Numbered from the stretch's first letter, positions 25,500 through 33,556 are shown. The stretch: 64,000 nt of DNA from Sphingopyxis sp. (GCF_016463645.1 NZ_JAEMQX010000001.1:8441-72440), one strand, 5' to 3'. Made by a program: numbers and translations. Notes: a model not told the origin generated them from the sequence alone.

Positions 25500-27179
25500 C
25501 TATCTTGGCTGCCATGCCCACGGCAGGAGTTGATCGATCTGGTTGATGGGGTGACCATTGCCGATGCGGTCGAGTGTATCGGTGAGCCAGACTTGTGGGT
25601 TGACGCCATTGAGCTTGGCGGTCTCGAGGAGCGAATAGAAGGCGGCGGCACGCTCGCCGCCGCAGTCGGCGCCTGCGAACAACCAGTTTTTGCGGCCGAT
25701 GGCGATAGCGCGGAGCGCGTTCTCGGCGAGGTTGTTGTCGATCTCGAGGCGGCCGTCCTCGGTGTAGGCGAGCAACTGGGTTTTGAGCTTGACGGCATAG
25801 CGAAGGGCTTCCGCCAGCGGAGATCGCGCCGAGGCGCGTGCGAGGACGCCGTCGGCCCAAGCGAAAAACTCCAATGCTTTGAGCCGGGATCGCTTGCGCG
25901 CTCGGCGCCTGACGTCGGGCGGGTCGGCGGTGATGGTGCGTTCGATATCGTAGAGTGCGCCGATCATGCGCAGCCCTTCGGCGGCGACCGAGCCCTGATC
26001 GGCTTTGAAGACATCGTGGAGCTTGCGGCGCGCATGCGCCCAGCAAGCGACGGGTGTGATGACCCCGGCTGCGCGGTTCGGAGCGTAAAGCCGGTCGAAC
26101 CCGGCATAGGCGTCGGCCTGCAGGAATCCCGCGAATGTCTTCAGATGCTCGCGAGGCCGCTCGCCCTTGCGATCGGGGCTGTAGCGAAAGAGCGCGGCGG
26201 GCTTGTCGCTTGGGCTCCATCGCCGGTTGTCGCGTAGGTAAACCCATAAACGACCCGTCGCCGTCTTTCCGGTCCGCGGCGCGAGCACCGGGACGGGAGT
26301 ATCGTCGGCGTGGAGCTTGGGGCTTGCCATGACGTGATCGGCGATCCGTTCGATCAGGGGCTGCAGGAGCCAGCTCGTCTGCCCGACCCAATCGGCGAGG
26401 GTTGAGCGGCTGAGGTCTACGCCCTCGCGGGCATATATCTGCGACTGGCGGTAGAGCGGCAGATGATCGGCGAACTTGGCGATGGCAACATGGGCAAGCA
26501 GGCCGGGGCCGGCACGCCCACGCGGGACCGGCAGCGCGGGAGGCTGTGCCTGGCTGATCGCATCGCAGCAGGAGCAGGCAAGCTTGGGCCGAACGTGCCG
26601 CACGACACGGAAGCTGCCGGGCACATACTCGAGCACCTCGGTGACATCTTCGCCGAGCGGGGCCATGGCGCTACCGCAGGCTTCACATCCATCCGAAGCA
26701 GGAGCGGCGTGGATCACCTCGTCGCGCGGCAGATGATCGGGCAGCGGCTTGCGACGTGGGCGTGTCGACGAGGGTAGCGGGGCTTCGTCTGGAACATTGT
26801 CGGCGATGACGCACTCGGCCTGCGCCTGCTCGGCCTCGAGGTCTTCGAGCGTCAGCTCGAGCTGATCGATCTGGCGGTCGAGGCGCTCCGACGACTGTCC
26901 GAACTTCAGGCGCCGCAGCCGCGCAAGCTCGACCTTGATCTTCTCGATCCGGAGGGTGGTCAGTTGAACCGCGTTCTTCGCGGCGGCGAGCTCGTCCCGG
27001 GTGATGGAATGGGCCTTGCGCTCGCTCTCCAGCGCCTGCTGCATCGCGACGACAAGGGCGCGCAAATCCTCGGGAGCTGAGGGAAGGTCAAGCTGCTCGG
27101 CGGGCACGATCCTGACTAACAGAATCGGGTATAATATCCAACAGAAAAGCCCGGAAATCGGGAGAAATCCTCCCCTCAA
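25500..27179 (-). CDS. tnpC: IS66 transposase TnpC
   Basis: Up to 559 residues of the DDE transposase of IS66. In order: an N-terminal leucine-zipper region ([20 protein letters not shown] onward), a zinc-finger-like [14 protein letters not shown] with CSCCDAI, then the catalytic domain with [11 protein letters not shown] and [13 protein letters not shown] supplying aspartates and a C-terminal [17 protein letters not shown] supplying glutamate, then the IS66 tail ending LLPWAW. The frame opens at a TTG that overlaps the TnpB stop. A GTG at 27107 gives a more typical N-terminus. It looks functional. Confidence 0.9.
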   Translation of the reverse strand: MRGGFLPISGLFCWILYPILLVRIVPAEQLDLPSAPEDLRALVVAMQQALESERKAHSITRDELAAAKNAVQLTTLRIEKIKVELARLRRLKFGQSSERLDRQIDQLELTLEDLEAEQAQAECVIADNVPDEAPLPSSTRPRRKPLPDHLPRDEVIHAAPASDGCEACGSAMAPLGEDVTEVLEYVPGSFRVVRHVRPKLACSCCDAISQAQPPALPVPRGRAGPGLLAHVAIAKFADHLPLYRQSQIYAREGVDLSRSTLADWVGQTSWLLQPLIERIADHVMASPKLHADDTPVPVLAPRTGKTATGRLWVYLRDNRRWSPSDKPAALFRYSPDRKGERPREHLKTFAGFLQADAYAGFDRLYAPNRAAGVITPVACWAHARRKLHDVFKADQGSVAAEGLRMIGALYDIERTITADPPDVRRRARKRSRLKALEFFAWADGVLARASARSPLAEALRYAVKLKTQLLAYTEDGRLEIDNNLAENALRAIAIGRKNWLFAGADCGGERAAAFYSLLETAKLNGVNPQVWLTDTLDRIGNGHPINQIDQLLPWAWQPR

Positions 27180-27529
27180 ACATGTTCAGGCACGCGCGGC
27201 GGATCGGGGCTTACGGTCCGCCGCCAATCCATCGCCTCGATGAGCAGCGCGAACTGCGCCGGGGTCAGGACGACGCCGCCATCGATGAGCGGCGGCCAGA
27301 CGAACCGGTGCCGTTCGAGCCGCTTGGCGAACAGGCAAAGGCCCGTTCCGTCCCAGTGGAGCGCCTTCAGATAACCGCCGCTTCGGCTGCGAAACAGGAA
27401 GACATGCCCGCAATAGGGCTCGATCGAAAACAGGGGACGCACCAGTGCGGCGAGGCCATCGAACCCCAGGCGCATGCTGACCGGCTTGCTCGCGAGATAA
27501 ATCTTCGTTCCCGGCGCCAGCGAAATCAT
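27176..27529 (-). CDS. tnpB: IS66 accessory protein TnpB
   Basis: A 117-residue protein with the hallmark TnpB features [40 protein letters not shown] and [17 protein letters not shown], of IS66 orf2. It is required with TnpA and TnpC for transposition, although its biochemical role is not settled. It overlaps TnpA by four bases and TnpC by four bases, so all three are translationally coupled. Confidence 0.93.
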   Translation of the reverse strand: MISLAPGTKIYLASKPVSMRLGFDGLAALVRPLFSIEPYCGHVFLFRSRSGGYLKALHWDGTGLCLFAKRLERHRFVWPPLIDGGVVLTPAQFALLIEAMDWRRTVSPDPPRVPEHV

Positions 27530-27978
27530 CGCACGTCCCGCAGCGCACGCAACACCCGTGAAAGCGCCTTCTCGTTGACATAGCTGTCGACCGACAGCCG
27601 CACACCGCTCTTGAGATCGATATCGATCGCGCCGGGGCGGGCACCGGGATGCGGGCGAACCAACTCCTCCGCCGCAGTCGGCAACAACGGCCGCTCGATC
27701 GGTGCCGCGGAAATCGGGACTGACGTCACAACGCCACCCGCTTGTTCGGACACCGCACCATAGGCGATCAGCTGCATCGGCTCGCTGGCGATCCGCTCCG
27801 CCTCGCGGCGCGCCGAGCGCCAGTTGTAGATCAGGCTCTCCGATATCCCGTGCCGCTGCGACACGTCGCGAACGGAAACCCCGTCCCGATCGGCCTCGGC
27901 CAATATCGATGCCTTCTCCGCGTCGTTATACTTACGCCGACGCTCCGTCCGTGTGATAATCTCCATCCGGCTCGCCAC
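27526..27978 (-). CDS. tnpA: IS66 accessory protein TnpA
   Basis: A 150-residue HTH protein of the IS66 orf1 type: EIITRTERRRKYNDAEKASI, then RDVSQRHGISESLIYNWRSA, a proline-rich middle and a C-terminal segment IDIDLKSGVRLSVDSYVNEK. The frame opens at GTG 27978, which has AAGGAGG five bases upstream; the ATG at 27966 is an alternative. That ribosome-binding site lies in one arm of a perfect 12-base-arm hairpin (27983-28007). Confidence 0.9.
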   Translation of the reverse strand: MASRMEIITRTERRRKYNDAEKASILAEADRDGVSVRDVSQRHGISESLIYNWRSARREAERIASEPMQLIAYGAVSEQAGGVVTSVPISAAPIERPLLPTAAEELVRPHPGARPGAIDIDLKSGVRLSVDSYVNEKALSRVLRALRDVR

Positions 27979-28195
27979 TTCGCCTCCTTCTGGACTCCAG
28001 AAGGAGGTCCTGTAACGAAACCTCCATCGCCGCCATGTCGGAACCGCGCAACACGCCCGAGACCGGACGCTTACCGATCAGAGCGTCGAACGTCCGCCGA
28101 GCGGTCCTGTTCACCTCTTCTAGCAAATATAGAATGTCATCCTTTTCGTTGGGGGCGTAATCACGTATCTCATCTTTCGACATATGCTTATCCAT
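27932..28195 (-). CDS. Small ORF overlapping the start of tnpA
   Basis: An 87-residue protein from ATG 28195 (or ATG 28183), rich in charged residues, with KDEIRDYAPNEKDDILYLLE and VNRTARRTFDALIGKRPVSG. No known domain was recognised. It ends 47 bases inside tnpA, in another frame, and is read through the hairpin that holds the tnpA ribosome-binding site. This arrangement would let translation of the small ORF open the hairpin and couple tnpA expression. It may be part of the IS66 element or a host gene truncated by it. Confidence 0.45.
   Translation of the reverse strand: MDKHMSKDEIRDYAPNEKDDILYLLEEVNRTARRTFDALIGKRPVSGVLRGSDMAAMEVSLQDLLLESRRRRSGEPDGDYHTDGASA
27983..28007. promoter_or_regulatory. 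Perfect hairpin enclosing the tnpA ribosome-binding site
   Basis: Bases 27983-27994 and 27996-28007 are exact reverse complements around one central base. On the minus strand the second arm contains AGAAGGAGG, the Shine-Dalgarno sequence for the GTG at 27978. A folded transcript would hide it. The upstream small ORF is translated through this hairpin. Confidence 0.6.
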
Positions 28196-28298
28196 CGCGC
28201 TATCTTGGAAGGCTCGCGCAAGCCTGGCGTGTTCATGATCTGCCCCCTTCTGAGTGGTCCAAAATTGATGATATTTTGGACGACGAAGGAGATATAGA

Positions 28299-28577
28299 AT
28301 GCCGAGCAAGAAGCATCGCCCGGAAGAGATTATCGGCAAGCTACGTGAGGCGGAGGTTGTGCTTGCGCAGGGCGCTACGACCGCCGAGGCGTGTCGTCGG
28401 ATCGCGATCAGCGAGCAGACCTATTATCGGTGGCGCAAGGAATATGGCGGCCTGAAGACCGATCAGGCGCGTCGGATGAAGGATCTGGAGAAGGAGAATG
28501 CGCGGCTTCGTCGTGCGATCTCGGACCTGACGCTGGACAAGCTGATCCTGCAGGAGGCTGCCCGGGGAAACTTCTGA
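28299..28577 (+). CDS. IS407-type transposase OrfA
   Basis: A 92-residue HTH protein: KHRPEEIIGKLREAEVVLAQ, then CRRIAISEQTYYRWRKEYGG, a leucine-zipper region KDLEKENARLRRAISDLTLD and the typical end LQEAARGNF. The product is normally fused to OrfB by a -1 frameshift near its 3' end. ATG 28299 lies 40 bases inside the left terminal repeat. Confidence 0.9.
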   Translation: MPSKKHRPEEIIGKLREAEVVLAQGATTAEACRRIAISEQTYYRWRKEYGGLKTDQARRMKDLEKENARLRRAISDLTLDKLILQEAARGNF

Positions 28578-29470
28578 GCCCCGCACGCCGCAGGCGCTGT
28601 ATCGACCACATCAGAATGATGATGCCGGTGTCCGAGCGGCGGCTGTGCCGCGTGCTCGGGCAGCACCGATCGACGCAGCGCAAGGCGCCACGCGGGGCGG
28701 ATGACGAAGCGGCCCTCACTGAGGATATCATCGCACTGGCCCGGCAATATGGTCGTTATGGCTATCGCCGGGTGACGGCGTTGCTACGCGATGCGGGGTG
28801 GCATGTGAACCGCAAGCGGGTTGAGCGTATCTGGCGCCGCGAAGGGCTGAAGGTGCCACAAAGGCAGCCGAAGCGCGGGCGTCTGTGGCTGAACGACGGA
28901 TCGTGCATCCGGCTGCGGCCAGAATATCCCGGCCATGTCTGGTCCTACGACTTCGTCGAGGGCCGGACGCACGATGGTCGCAAATACCGGATCCTGTCGA
29001 TCATCGACGAGGCGAGCCGGGAGTGCCTGGCGTTGCCGGTGGCGCGTAAGCTCAAGAGCGACGACGTGCTCGCGGCACTGGCCGAGCTGTTCGTCACGCG
29101 TGGGCCGCCGGCGCATATCCGGTCGGACAACGGCCCGGAGTTTATCGCGACGGCGGTGCAGCAATGGCTCGCCCAGATCGGCGTGAAGACGCTGTATATC
29201 ACGCCCGGATCGCCATGGGAGAATGGCTATTGTGAAAGCTTCAACGGATCCCTGCGCGATGAGCTGCTCAACGGCGAGATCTTCTACTCGCTCGCGGAGG
29301 CCCGGATCCTGATCGAGGCTTGGCGGCGGCATTACAACACCGTCCGGCCGCACAGCTCGCTGGGATATCGACCACCGGCGCCGGAGGCCGTTCCATCGCC
29401 AGTGTCGCCCGCCGGTTCCGCTTCGCTCCACCTGCGGCCAACACTGGCGATGGACGCGTCAATGCACTAA
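28577..29470 (+). CDS. IS407-type transposase OrfB (DDE integrase)
   Basis: The coding part begins near 28577 in the -1 frame relative to OrfA (LLSPARRRRCIDHIRMMMPV); the open frame itself extends back to 28391. It contains an HTH_21 region (VSERRLCRVLGQHRSTQRK), and the rve core with Asp in HVWSYDFVEGRTHDGRKY, Asp in HIRSDNGPEFIATAVQQWLA and Glu in WENGYCESFNGSLRDELLNG, followed by RPHSSLGYRPPAPEA. It is made as an OrfAB frameshift fusion. No start codon of its own is obvious. Confidence 0.88.
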   Translation, partial: SPARRRRCIDHIRMMMPVSERRLCRVLGQHRSTQRKAPRGADDEAALTEDIIALARQYGRYGYRRVTALLRDAGWHVNRKRVERIWRREGLKVPQRQPKRGRLWLNDGSCIRLRPEYPGHVWSYDFVEGRTHDGRKYRILSIIDEASRECLALPVARKLKSDDVLAALAELFVTRGPPAHIRSDNGPEFIATAVQQWLAQIGVKTLYITPGSPWENGYCESFNGSLRDELLNGEIFYSLAEARILIEAWRRHYNTVRPHSSLGYRPPAPEAVPSPVSPAGSASLHLRPTLAMDASMH

Positions 29471-29508
29471 CAATCCCAGCGGACCACTCGGTGGGGGCCG
29501 GTCAGTTC

Positions 29509-29753
29509 TCGACACCTTGTTGGCCGGCCTCACGGATGGCGTGCTTGTCGAAGCAGACGGCGAGAAGGTGATGCAGTCCGTCGCCGATCTGACCTCGGCG
29601 ATGCGATCTGATGTCCTTCACAACGTGCCTCCAACGTCAATGGATATAGCGAGCGCCATTCGCCGAAATTCGAGCCGAATGGAACAACTTGACGATCTCA
29701 GTTTCGAGGCGGAGGTTGCGACGAATAAGGAGAACAGCAATGCGCGCTCATAA
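29509..29753 (+). pseudogene. 3' fragment of an unidentified gene trapped between two insertion sequences
   Basis: The plus frame reads LLAGLTDGVLVEADGEKVMQ, continues about 80 residues with ordinary codon use and ends at TAA 29751-29753, one base before the next element. If the IS407-type element and one GTTC copy are removed, this frame continues upstream in an open frame (AYPSRYLGRLAQAWRV then LDTLLAGL). No domain was recognised. It is probably the end of a gene interrupted by the insertion, but the upstream half overlaps the small minus-strand ORF, so the reconstruction is tentative. Confidence 0.35.
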
Positions 29754-29793
29754 CTGAAGCGTCCCGGGTTTTCCGGAGGCGGTTTCATTTGAG

Positions 29794-30702
29794 TCATGCG
29801 ACCATATCGAGGTTCTCTCTGGCTGCATAGTAATTGGCTTCGGCCTCGGCGGGCGGGATATGCCCGATAGGGCCGAACAGCCGGTGATTGTTGAACCAGT
29901 CGACCCAGCGCAGGGTTGCCATTTCCACAGCCGATACGCTCGGCCATGATCGCTGTCGCCAGATGACCTCGGCCTTGTAGAGCCCGTTGATCGTCTCGGC
30001 CAAGGCGTTGTCGTAGCTGTCGCCAACACTGCCCACCGACGGAACGAGGTTGGCCTCAGCCAGGCGCTGGGTGTAGTTCATGGCCAGATATTGCACGCCC
30101 CTGTCACTGTGATGGATCAGGCCGTCATCGGGCCCGGGCCTGCGCGCATGGATCGCCTGCTCGAGGGCATCCAGCACGAAGTTCGCTGTGGCGCTGGTGC
30201 TAACCTTCCAGCCCACGATCCTGCGGGCGTAGGCATCGATCACGAAGGCGACGTAGACGAACCCCGCCCAGGTATGCACGTAGGTAAAGTCGACCACCCA
30301 CAGAGCATTGGGCCGACTGACGCGGAACTCGCGATTGACCTTGTCGAGCGGGCATGGCGTCTTCGGATTGCTGACGGTGGTGACCGTTGTCTTGCCGCGC
30401 CGCACGCCTGCCAGCCCCATGGTCCGCATCAGCCGTTCCACGGTACACTTGGCTACCGCGATGCCCTCGCGGCGCAGCTGGTGCCAGACCTTGCGTGAGC
30501 CGTAGAGGCCAAAGCTGTTCTCGTGGACACGCTTGATGTCTTCCTTGAGTTCGTCATCGCGTCGCACACGGGCCGGACGCCTGCCGGGATCGGCAAGACG
30601 GACGGCATGCTCGTGGTAGGAGGATGGGGCGACCGCCAGTTCGCGGCAGATCGGCTCGATACCCAGTTCCTCGCGGTGAGCGTCGATAAACGACATCACC
30701 AT
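29794..30702 (-). CDS. IS3-group transposase OrfB (DDE integrase)
   Basis: A 302-residue catalytic subunit. An HTH_21 N-terminus ([20 protein letters not shown], then [19 protein letters not shown]) leads into the rve core: Asp in [19 protein letters not shown], Asp in [20 protein letters not shown] and Glu in [20 protein letters not shown]. It ends with [20 protein letters not shown], characteristic of the IS3 subgroup. Its ATG overlaps the OrfA end (ATGGTGATG), and expression normally depends on frameshifting from OrfA. Confidence 0.92.
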   Translation of the reverse strand: MVMSFIDAHREELGIEPICRELAVAPSSYHEHAVRLADPGRRPARVRRDDELKEDIKRVHENSFGLYGSRKVWHQLRREGIAVAKCTVERLMRTMGLAGVRRGKTTVTTVSNPKTPCPLDKVNREFRVSRPNALWVVDFTYVHTWAGFVYVAFVIDAYARRIVGWKVSTSATANFVLDALEQAIHARRPGPDDGLIHHSDRGVQYLAMNYTQRLAEANLVPSVGSVGDSYDNALAETINGLYKAEVIWRQRSWPSVSAVEMATLRWVDWFNNHRLFGPIGHIPPAEAEANYYAARENLDMVA

Positions 30703-31021
30703 TTGCCGTGGCGGTCGAGCTCCGCCTGAGCAAAATATGCGGACGCCTTGCGCAGGATCTCGTTGGCCCGGCGCAACTCCTTCACTTCGCGTTCCAGCGC
30801 CTTGACCCGGTCCCGGTCGCTGGCGGCCTGCGCCGCTGGTCCCGCTCGTCGGCCAGCCTCCTCACGGCACCAGCGGCGCAAGGTCTCGGTCGTGCAGCCG
30901 ACCTTCCCGGCAATCGAGGACATCGCCGCCCACTCCGACGGGTAATCCCCCGGTGCTCCTCCACCATCCGCACCGCGCGATCGCGAAACTCAGGCGAAAA
31001 CTTGTTCCTTATAGCGCTCAT
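30696..31021 (-). pseudogene. IS3-group OrfA disrupted by a one-base deletion
   Basis: The first part reads [25 protein letters not shown], then shifts frame; the continuation in the other frame is [20 protein letters not shown], a helix-turn-helix, and a coiled segment [20 protein letters not shown]. Homologous elements would continue [21 protein letters not shown], which needs one more base at the run of five C (plus strand 30947-30951). The deletion would abolish normal OrfAB unless it is a sequencing error or is itself bypassed by slippage at the G-run. Confidence 0.75.
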
Positions 31022-31124
31022 CGTAGCTCCTTCTCACAAATAGGAGCCTCCGGAAAACCCGGGACGCTTCAAACCGTTGGGGGCGTACCTTCAAATGAAA
31101 GCAACCCGTGGGTAATTAGTCCTG

Positions 31125-31490
31125 TCAAGGTGTTGTTCGCCTTCCCTGTGTGTGCCGCGCGATCAGACGGATACAGCGATACTCGAGATCAGCCTGATTG
31201 TGATGTGGCGGATCAGCCGACAAAGGCTTGCCGTGCGCGTGAAAAAGCAGTGGGAAAAAAATGTGGCTTGGCGCGAGACCCAGCGCCGCCCCGCAGCGTA
31301 AGTGATCCTCCAACTTCACGGCCGGATTGCCACTCTCAATTTCGCGCAGCCACCGAATGCTAATACCGACCCGCGCTGCGAACTGTCGTTGCGAGAGGAA
31401 TTGACGTCGTCGTTCTCCCTCAATCCGTCGACCTGAAGATTCCTTCAGTTGCGCCAGCAATGCATCGTGACTGGTGGTTACGATTGTCAT
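31125..31490 (-). CDS. XRE-type helix-turn-helix regulator
   Basis: A 121-residue DNA-binding protein with a Cro/CI fold: RRQFLSQRQFAARVGISIRW, then LREIESGNPAVKLEDHLRCG and ALGLAPSHIFFPLLF. The start is ATG 31490, with GCAGGAA upstream. A long open frame extends to 31787 but lacks a start signal. It sits divergently before the conjugation operon, with a 350-base gap between the two starts, so it is a good candidate for repressing transfer-gene expression and its own. That function is inferred from position. Confidence 0.85.
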   Translation of the reverse strand: MTIVTTSHDALLAQLKESSGRRIEGERRRQFLSQRQFAARVGISIRWLREIESGNPAVKLEDHLRCGAALGLAPSHIFFPLLFHAHGKPLSADPPHHNQADLEYRCIRLIARHTQGRRTTP

Positions 31491-31843
31491 TTTAATTCCT
31501 GCCCGAAATGGCCAAGCATTGACTGCGTTCGGCAGGTGCAATGCTGATCGGCCATCGTGAGCCGGGCAACGGGAACTGCTTGCAAACCGAAAGTTTCGTT
31601 CAGCTTGTCGCCAGATTGGGATCACCCGGATCCCGCTCCGTTTAGAAATGGCGCGCTCATCGGCGGACCCGCTTTGCACTCTCCTGCCTGCTATGGGCAG
31701 CACGGTGCCCCCTGCCTTGTCCCGCCGCGCCGTAACCGCGATCCACCCTCCACATGAACAGCGGTCAGGGCGCAATGATGTCTTCATGCCCAGTCTCCGC
31801 CCCGGTCAATGTCGAATGGCGCACTCCGCGCTGAGGAGGACAC
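31491..31843. promoter_or_regulatory. Divergent control region of the XRE gene and conjugation operon
   Basis: No coding sequence is supported here. It must contain the promoters for both directions. An inverted repeat AGCATTG/CAATGCT (31515-31521 and 31539-31545) lies 25-55 bases upstream of the XRE start and is flanked on both sides by GGCC, making it the best operator candidate. GAGGAGGACAC before 31844 is the ribosome-binding site of the first operon gene. Confidence 0.45.
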
Positions 31844-32647
31844 ATGCTACGCAATTTTGCCGATGATTGCTCTTCGCGCCTTTTGTCCGTCGCAAGCCTT
31901 CCGCTGATTGCGGCGTTGTTCAGCATCAGCCCCGCCGCCAATTCCCAGGAAATCGGCGAGAGGATGGCACTGGCAAAAGCTGCTGCCGACGCGGAGCAAC
32001 AGCTCCACCAGACCTTCACCAATCTCCAGTTCGAGGACTTCGGGCCGGCACCGGTGAAAGGACCGCTCTACCAGGCAAGTGCCGGTGGCCGCATCGTGTA
32101 CTATGCCCCCGAGAGCGAGCATCTGCTGTTCGCGTCGATCTTCGACAAGAACGGCGTCAACCTGACGGCGCTTGCGCAGGAGGCCGGGGCGGCGAAGCGA
32201 CTGAAGGCGATCGACACTGCGGTCGCATTCGCTGTCGGCCCCGAGAACGCGCCGACCATCATCGAGTTCACCGATCCCGATTGCCCCTATTGCCGCGCGC
32301 TCGACCGCTATTGGGCGGCGAAAGCAGCGGAAGGCAAGCCGGTCCGACGCCTGGTCTTCTTCGTCAGCGGCATCCATCCCGAGGCGGCCGCGAAGGCCGA
32401 GCATATTCTCTGCTCATCGGACAAGGAGGCTGCATTCAAGTCTATCTACGCCGGCGCCGCGCCCGCGGTGCTCCGAACTTGCGCCGAGGGCCGCACCAAG
32501 GTCGAGGCCCACGCGCGGATTGTCGGCTCGGCCGGTATCACCGGCACGCCGACACTGATCGCCGGCGGCAAGCTGATCTCCGGCTTCCAGCAAGCCGAGA
32601 TCGAGGCGTTCCTCTCTTCAGCGAAGACCGCCCATGCGCCTCGCTGA
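31844..32647 (+). CDS. DsbC-like periplasmic disulfide isomerase of the T4SS operon
   Basis: A 267-residue secreted thioredoxin-fold protein. A signal peptide (LLSVASLPLIAALFSISPAA) is followed by an N-terminal dimerisation region and a thioredoxin domain with CPYC at 147-150 (FTDPDCPYC) and the cis-proline GTPTLI. It resembles DsbC/DsbG-type proteins encoded with F-type conjugation systems, which fold the many cysteine-rich Tra proteins such as TraN, TraU and TraH. ATG 31844 has GAGGAGG six bases upstream. It is the first gene of the operon. Confidence 0.88.
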   Translation: MLRNFADDCSSRLLSVASLPLIAALFSISPAANSQEIGERMALAKAAADAEQQLHQTFTNLQFEDFGPAPVKGPLYQASAGGRIVYYAPESEHLLFASIFDKNGVNLTALAQEAGAAKRLKAIDTAVAFAVGPENAPTIIEFTDPDCPYCRALDRYWAAKAAEGKPVRRLVFFVSGIHPEAAAKAEHILCSSDKEAAFKSIYAGAAPAVLRTCAEGRTKVEAHARIVGSAGITGTPTLIAGGKLISGFQQAEIEAFLSSAKTAHAPR

Positions 32648-32831
32648 CGCCTTCCCCTTTTTGGCGGACGCCCGAGCACCGGGAGCATCATCGCTCCCTG
32701 CCCGGGCGCACCGGAATGCCGGCGGCGGCGCCCCCATCGGGCCGTCCAGCGCAGTCGTCGGCCGACAGCGATACTCGTCGATGCCGGCAGGCAGGTCAGC
32801 GGACAGCCCGACTTTTGAGAAAGTGAGTAAT

Positions 32832-33146
32832 GTGATCAAAAATCTCCGAAACAATGCGCTCTCGGTCGCCAACATCGGCATCCCGGTGCTGCTGCTGTCG
32901 ATCATCGCCGCGAGCGCGCATGCGTTCACCGCGCCGGTCGCCGGCGACCTCGGTTACGACATCTACGACATCGTCGTGAACCAGGGGGTCAAGGGCCCGC
33001 TCGGCTTCGTCGGCGGCGTCGCCGCCTTCCTGTTCGGCGTGTCGCGGCTATTTTCCAACATCATGATCGGCATCCCGACGATCGTGGCGGCGGTCTGCCT
33101 GATCAAGGCGGACTCGATCCTCCAGACCTTTGGCATGGTGATCTGA
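32832..33146 (+). CDS. TraA-like major pilin
   Basis: A 104-residue protein from GTG 32832. It has a hydrophobic leader ending in SAHA before FTAP, where signal peptidase could cut, and two hydrophobic segments (GFVGGVAAFLFGV and IMIGIPTIVAAVCLI) in the mature part. Size, leader and position immediately before traL match the F-type propilin TraA. A GTG at 32823 is an alternative start, and a longer frame to 32634 overlaps the isomerase gene. Two tandem hairpins follow the stop. The identification rests on context and topology rather than sequence motifs. Confidence 0.7.
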   Translation: MIKNLRNNALSVANIGIPVLLLSIIAASAHAFTAPVAGDLGYDIYDIVVNQGVKGPLGFVGGVAAFLFGVSRLFSNIMIGIPTIVAAVCLIKADSILQTFGMVI

Positions 33147-33152
33147 CGGCAT

Positions 33153-33198
33153 CGGATTGCAGGCGATCGTTCCGGTTCCACCGTTCGCTTGCAATCCG
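33153..33198 (+). promoter_or_regulatory. Hairpin directly after the pilin gene
   Basis: A 14-base stem (33153-33166 with 33185-33198, one wobble pair) starts seven bases after the pilin stop. No T-run follows. Stable hairpins at this position commonly protect an upstream high-abundance message or reduce read-through, so it may raise pilin output relative to traL. The stem is seen; the function is inferred. Confidence 0.5.
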
Positions 33199-33202
33199 GT
33201 CA

Positions 33203-33221
33203 CCGGGAGGATGGCTCCCGG
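33203..33221 (+). promoter_or_regulatory. Second hairpin between pilin gene and traL
   Basis: CCGGGAG and CTCCCGG (33203-33209 and 33215-33221) form a perfect seven-base stem with a five-base loop, followed by AAAAA rather than T. It lies four bases after the first hairpin, so the two form a tandem structure. Confidence 0.45.
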
Positions 33222-33281
33222 AAAAAGCCCCGTGGCCAGCGCCTGCGGACGCGGGGTTGTGAAGCAGGAGGAGAAGGGTCG

Positions 33282-33548
33282 ATGGACGAACGCCTGCCCC
33301 AGTATCTGCACAAGCCGGTCCAGATCCTCTGGTTCGGATCGGACGAGTTCGTGCTGGTGGTCACGACCATCTTCGTCGCCGTCATCGTCGGCGGTCTGGT
33401 CGGCTGGGCGTTCATCGCGGCCCTTCTCCTTTTCCTGCCGTGGAAGCGCGCGCAGCCGCGCGGCTTCCTCGCGCATCTCGCGTGGCGATGGGGAATGCTG
33501 CGCTTCCGTCATTATCCGGGTCCGACTCAGACCCGCTTCTACGAATGA
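33282..33548 (+). CDS. traL: Conjugation pilus assembly protein TraL
   Basis: An 88-residue inner-membrane protein with the TraL pattern: RLPQYLHKPVQILWFGSDEF at the N-terminus and a long hydrophobic segment VVTTIFVAVIVGGLVGWAFI, with a second hydrophobic stretch and a basic tail. In F-type systems TraL is a VirB3-like component of the inner-membrane platform. ATG 33282 follows AGGAGGAG. Its stop overlaps a possible upstream ATG of traE. Confidence 0.9.
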   Translation: MDERLPQYLHKPVQILWFGSDEFVLVVTTIFVAVIVGGLVGWAFIAALLLFLPWKRAQPRGFLAHLAWRWGMLRFRHYPGPTQTRFYE

Positions 33549-33556
33549 GGGCGCCC

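Larger units (their letters stand above)
25500..27978 (-). mobile_element. IS66-family insertion sequence (tnpABC)
   Basis: Three overlapping minus-strand genes form the standard IS66 set: TnpA (27978-27526), TnpB (27529-27176) and TnpC (27179-25500). The terminal inverted repeats could not be located by eye, so the exact ends are uncertain. The left end is within a few bases of the GFA gene stop and the right end may extend to about 28230, including a small upstream ORF. All three frames are intact. Confidence 0.85.
28235..29504 (+). mobile_element. IS3-family (IS407-type) insertion sequence with 4-base target duplication
   Basis: Terminal inverted repeats share TGA, GCCCCC and GAGTGGTCC (left 28236-28260, right 29481-29504). 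The element is flanked by GTTC on both sides (28231-28234 and 29505-29508), a four-base duplication as expected for the IS407 group. OrfA and OrfB are in the -1 relationship. The right terminal repeat also occurs as a fragment at 151-177. Both frames are intact, so it may be active. Confidence 0.85.
29755..31071 (-). mobile_element. IS3-group insertion sequence with perfect 26-base inverted repeats
   Basis: Bases 29755-29780 and 31046-31071 are identical inverted repeats starting TGAAGCGTCCCGGG. The trinucleotide AAC flanks both sides (29752-29754 and 31072-31074), a three-base target duplication typical of IS3. It carries OrfB intact and OrfA with a one-base deletion. The exact repeats and duplication indicate recent insertion. 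Confidence 0.92.

Noticed and set aside
25500-28208. CTATCTTGG occurs at 25500-25508 and 28200-28208, near both sides of the IS66 genes, and could be a target duplication
   Set aside because: It is nine bases instead of the usual eight, the left copy includes the TnpC stop codon, and no inverted terminal repeats sit next to the two copies. Chance is more likely.
32681-32698. Six-base-arm hairpin GGGAGC/GCTCCC before the pilin gene as an attenuator
   Set aside because: The stem is short and there is no T-run. In this GC-rich region such pairs arise easily by chance.
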